Below are positions 6,418-7,651 of a stretch of DNA of 7,651 nt, in pieces. Position numbers and translations under genes: made by a program. The notes under the pieces are model-generated. The model did no database searches. It was given only the letters and a program-made list of their open reading frames with translations, and had not been told where the DNA came from. The stretch lies in contig CAJKEF010000049.1 of the NCBI GenBank assembly GCA_905198825.1, forward strand, positions 1-7,651. The letters run 5' to 3'. The stretch is from an uncultured Collinsella sp. Its GTDB lineage: Bacteria > Actinomycetota > Coriobacteriia > Coriobacteriales > Coriobacteriaceae. Position 1 is the stretch's first letter. Each line of letters starts with the position of its first letter.

Positions 6418-6453
6418 CGGGCGCCGCGTAAAACTGCTCAAGACGAGCGCCCG
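6418..6453. other. Inverted repeat between the regulator gene and manA
   Basis: CGGGCGC (6418-6424) and GCGCCCG (6447-6453) form a 7-bp stem with a 22-base loop. No T run follows in either direction, so it is not a typical terminator. It could dampen read-through or protect the manA transcript end, or have no role. Confidence 0.35.
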
Positions 6454-6467
6454 TATGACCATAAAAC

Positions 6468-7187
6468 CTATGCCAACGTTACGTTGTGCAACTCAAAGCG
6501 GTCGCCAACGTTGCGCGAGACCGAATACTCAAAGGCGGCACCGCTGTCCAAAAAGCCAATCTGGGTGAGCTCGAGCAGGGGAGAGCCAGGTTTGGTGTCC
6601 AGACGCTCGGCTTCTTCCTCGGTTGCTGCCACGGCGCGAATGGTACGGTGAAAGCTCGAAATCTTCAGCCCACATTGCTCGCGGATGAAGCGGTAGAGCG
6701 ATCCGTACAGGTCCTTCTTTTTCAGCCCCGGAATCAGCTCAAGGGGCATGTAGGTGTACTCGATAACGATGGGCTTCTCATCGGCCTGACGCACGCGCAC
6801 GACGTGATAGGCAAAGTCATCCTCGGCAATTCCCAGCTGGGCTGCGATGTCCGCTGGTGGATTAACAATCGAGAAATCGTAGACCACCGAGGTCACCTTC
6901 TCCCCGCGGTGCTCATACGAAAAACCCTGGGCACGGTCGTTTTTGCCCTGGAAAAACGCCTGGCCGGGAAGCCCCGCCGTGTCCTTAACGTAGGTACCCG
7001 ATCCGCGTCGGCTGGTAATAAGACCTTCCTCGGTGATTTGTTCAATAGCTCGTTTGACGGTGATTTTGGAAACGCTATAGAGCTCGCAGAACTCAACGAC
7101 GGTGGGAAGCTTGTCGCCCGGTTTAAGAGCGCCATCCTCGATACTTCGACGAATATCTGCAGCTATCGCCTCGTATTTGGGAATCAT
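6468..7187 (-). CDS. GntR family (HutC subfamily) transcriptional regulator with UTRA domain
   Basis: A 239-residue sugar-responsive DNA-binding protein. Residues 4-67 form the GntR winged helix: YEAIAADIRRSIEDGALKPG, DKLPTVVEF, then SVSKITVKRAIEQI as recognition region and GLITSRRGSGTYV as wing. Residues about 88-232 are a UTRA effector domain, with VVRVRQADEKPIVIEYTYMP (129-148) and FEYSVSRNVGDRFE (219-232) typical of the ligand pocket. Length is normal. The ATG at 7187 has a strong AAAGGAGG 4 bases upstream. Relatives such as GmuR, TreR and YvoA bind phosphorylated sugars and release DNA. It is divergent from a GH1 6-phospho-beta-glucosidase gene and upstream of manA, so it probably represses the hydrolase promoter and its own gene until a phospho-disaccharide appears. 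Target and ligand are inferred from position. Confidence 0.93.
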   Translation of the reverse strand: MIPKYEAIAADIRRSIEDGALKPGDKLPTVVEFCELYSVSKITVKRAIEQITEEGLITSRRGSGTYVKDTAGLPGQAFFQGKNDRAQGFSYEHRGEKVTSVVYDFSIVNPPADIAAQLGIAEDDFAYHVVRVRQADEKPIVIEYTYMPLELIPGLKKKDLYGSLYRFIREQCGLKISSFHRTIRAVAATEEEAERLDTKPGSPLLELTQIGFLDSGAAFEYSVSRNVGDRFELHNVTLA

Positions 7188-7216
7188 GGAACCTCCTTTC
7201 CGACATATATGAATAC

Positions 7217-7304
7217 AAAAGTAAGTATAACCCTCAACAGGGCACCCATATTACTTTTATCTAAGAAGTTCGAGAAAGAAAAAAGAAAAAGACGCTTTAC
7301 TTTT
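7217..7304. repeat. Three TTACTTTT boxes, candidate operator parts
   Basis: AAAAGTAA (7217-7224) and TTACTTTT (7251-7258) are exact inverted copies. A third copy, TTACTTTT (7297-7304), overlaps the -35 hexamer of the rightward promoter. The first two flank the probable start region of the leftward gntR promoter. Placement on both promoters suits a shared regulator such as the divergent GntR protein, but the box does not resemble the classic GTNTANAC HutC-type operator, and AT-rich DNA makes chance copies easier. Confidence 0.4.
7224..7252 (-). promoter_or_regulatory. Weak candidate promoter for the GntR gene
   Basis: On the minus strand TATACT (complement of 7224-7229) is a good -10 placed 36 bases before the ATG. 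The hexamer 17 bases upstream (AATATG, complement of 7247-7252) is a poor -35. It fits a short leader and possible self-control through the flanking TTACTTTT boxes. Confidence 0.3.
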
Positions 7305-7324
7305 TAAAATTAGAGCGCTATAGT
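7296..7324 (+). promoter_or_regulatory. Sigma-70-type promoter for the GH1 gene
   Basis: TTTACT (7296-7301) and TATAGT (7319-7324) are separated by exactly 17 bases, matching 4 of 6 and 5 of 6 consensus positions. The start should be near 7331, giving a leader of about 160 nt. The spacer end and -10 contain a near-palindrome, TAGAGCGCTATA (7311-7322), and the -35 overlaps a TTACTTTT box. Both are well placed for repressor binding. Confidence 0.7.
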
Positions 7325-7360
7325 TTAAGCAACGAACGGAATCCTTCCGCACAACAGGAT

Positions 7361-7386
7361 CGACCGTTTGGGGACGGTTTTGTTTT
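7361..7386 (+). terminator. Terminator-like hairpin in the GH1 leader
   Basis: ACCGT (7363-7367) and ACGGT (7374-7378), extendable by a G-U pair, enclose TTGGGG and are followed by TTTGTTTT. It lies about 35 nt after the predicted transcript start and ahead of the gene. Such placement suggests premature termination, but the stem is only 5-6 bp. Confidence 0.4.
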
Positions 7387-7446
7387 GGCGGGTTGGATAT
7401 CGGTATGACCGGTGCGCGCCCGCGCCGGATAACCTGCCAAAGCAAA
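7379..7446 (+). promoter_or_regulatory. Long-range stem in the GH1 leader, possible attenuator
   Basis: TTTGTTTTGGCGGGTT (7379-7394) pairs with AACCTGCCAAAGCAAA (7431-7446) over 16 positions, 14 Watson-Crick and two G-U. The loop contains a second hairpin, CCGGTGC/GCGCCGG (7409-7415, 7422-7428). The left arm includes the T tract of the terminator-like hairpin at 7361-7386, so both cannot form fully together. It matches no riboswitch or LicT/BglG antiterminator target that I recognise. Confidence 0.5.
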
Positions 7447-7491
7447 CCCGTCTCCAACCGGAAGCTCTAGAACACGAAAGCGAGGACTTTG

Positions 7492-7651
7492 ATGGCACAG
7501 TATCAGCTGCCCAACGACTTCTTCTTTGGCGCTGCTATGTCCGGCCCGCAGACTGAGGGTCAGTGGAACCAGGGCGGCAAGCTCGAGAACCTGTGGGACA
7601 CCTGGTCCATCCAGGATCTGGGTTCGTTCTACAACCGCGTTGGCTCTTACG
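7492..7651 (+). CDS. Glycoside hydrolase family 1, probable 6-phospho-beta-glucosidase, 5' part only
   Basis: The first 53 codons are present; the rest lies beyond the right edge. The N-terminus LPNDFFFGAAMSGPQTEGQW (residues 6-25) followed by NLWDTWS (33-39) and FYNRVGSY (46-53) is typical of GH1 enzymes of the phospho-beta-glucosidase type (BglA/GmuD-like). These act in the cytoplasm on phosphorylated beta-disaccharides imported by a phosphotransferase system. The catalytic glutamates are outside the window. ATG 7492 is chosen because GCGAGGA (7480-7486) lies 5 bases upstream and the family motif starts at once. Position opposite a GntR/UTRA gene and near a mannose-6-phosphate isomerase gene supports a beta-glucoside or beta-mannoside role. 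A phospho-mannosidase or phospho-galactosidase preference cannot be ruled out from this piece. Confidence 0.88.
   Translation, partial: MAQYQLPNDFFFGAAMSGPQTEGQWNQGGKLENLWDTWSIQDLGSFYNRVGSY

Larger units (their letters stand above)
7188..7491. promoter_or_regulatory. Divergent control region between the GntR regulator and the GH1 gene
   Basis: A 304-bp gap, notably AT-rich from about 7200 to 7330 against a GC-rich background. It holds the regulator's ribosome binding site (7192-7199), an 8-base palindrome CATATATG (7204-7211), three TTACTTTT boxes, a good rightward promoter, and a long structured leader before the hydrolase start. An A-rich stretch (7270-7292) lies just upstream of the rightward -35 and could act as an UP-like element. 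Confidence 0.75.

Noticed and set aside
5768..6568. Plus-strand open frame of 266 codons opposite manA
   Set aside because: The minus strand carries the complete isomerase; the plus frame crosses the end of the regulator gene and has no family features.
6486..7307. Plus-strand open frame of 273 codons opposite the GntR gene
   Set aside because: It runs through the regulator and into its AT-rich promoter; the wHTH and UTRA domains are on the minus strand.
7351..7394. LicT/BglG-type antiterminator target or other known riboswitch in the GH1 leader
   Set aside because: Only a GGAT core resembles the target; the rest of the consensus is absent, and the regulator here is GntR-type.

Overview
The window is typical of a high-GC, gut-type actinobacterium. 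Protein style (PcrA with long Ala/Pro-rich inserts, a short class-I mannose-6-phosphate isomerase, a GntR/UTRA regulator beside a GH1 phospho-glucosidase) and GC-rich codon use suggest class Coriobacteriia, perhaps a Collinsella- or Olsenella-like genus. That placement is inference from recalled family sequences, not a computed result. I see no rRNA, tRNA, CRISPR array, transposase or phage gene.

Left part (1-1754): a D-2-hydroxyacid dehydrogenase gene runs leftward off the edge. It is divergent from a peptidase-U32-family gene (TrhP/YrrN-like tRNA hydroxylation type); both have clear ribosome binding sites in the 69-bp gap.

Middle (1755-5461): a 368-bp intergenic region is mostly one large imperfect palindrome of about 220 bp, built from four copies of a roughly 24-base unit, two per arm, with 40-base spacing. 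Then comes a long pcrA/uvrD helicase gene (985 residues from the chosen start) with an N-terminal extension, a roughly 100-residue insertion before motif V, a Gly/Ser-rich linker and a C-terminal Tudor-like domain. The 381-bp gap after it holds a short minus-strand reading-frame remnant, a second, unrelated palindromic element (5192-5313) that abuts this remnant, and two terminator hairpins lying between convergent genes.

Right part (5462-7651): a manA-type mannose-6-phosphate isomerase and a GntR/HutC-family regulator lie in tandem on the minus strand. Divergent from the regulator is the start of a GH1 6-phospho-beta-glucosidase gene. The 304-bp divergent control region is AT-rich. It carries a good sigma-70-type promoter for the hydrolase, three copies of an 8-base box (TTACTTTT and its complement), and a structured leader of about 160 nt. 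The three families (GH1 phospho-glycosidase, UTRA regulator, mannose-6-P isomerase) match the gmuD, gmuR and gmuF parts of the Bacillus subtilis glucomannan utilisation operon. A beta-mannoside/beta-glucoside utilisation locus is therefore the most natural reading, and more of it should lie to the right of the window.

The most unusual material is non-coding: the two palindromic elements flanking pcrA and the structured leader of the GH1 gene.
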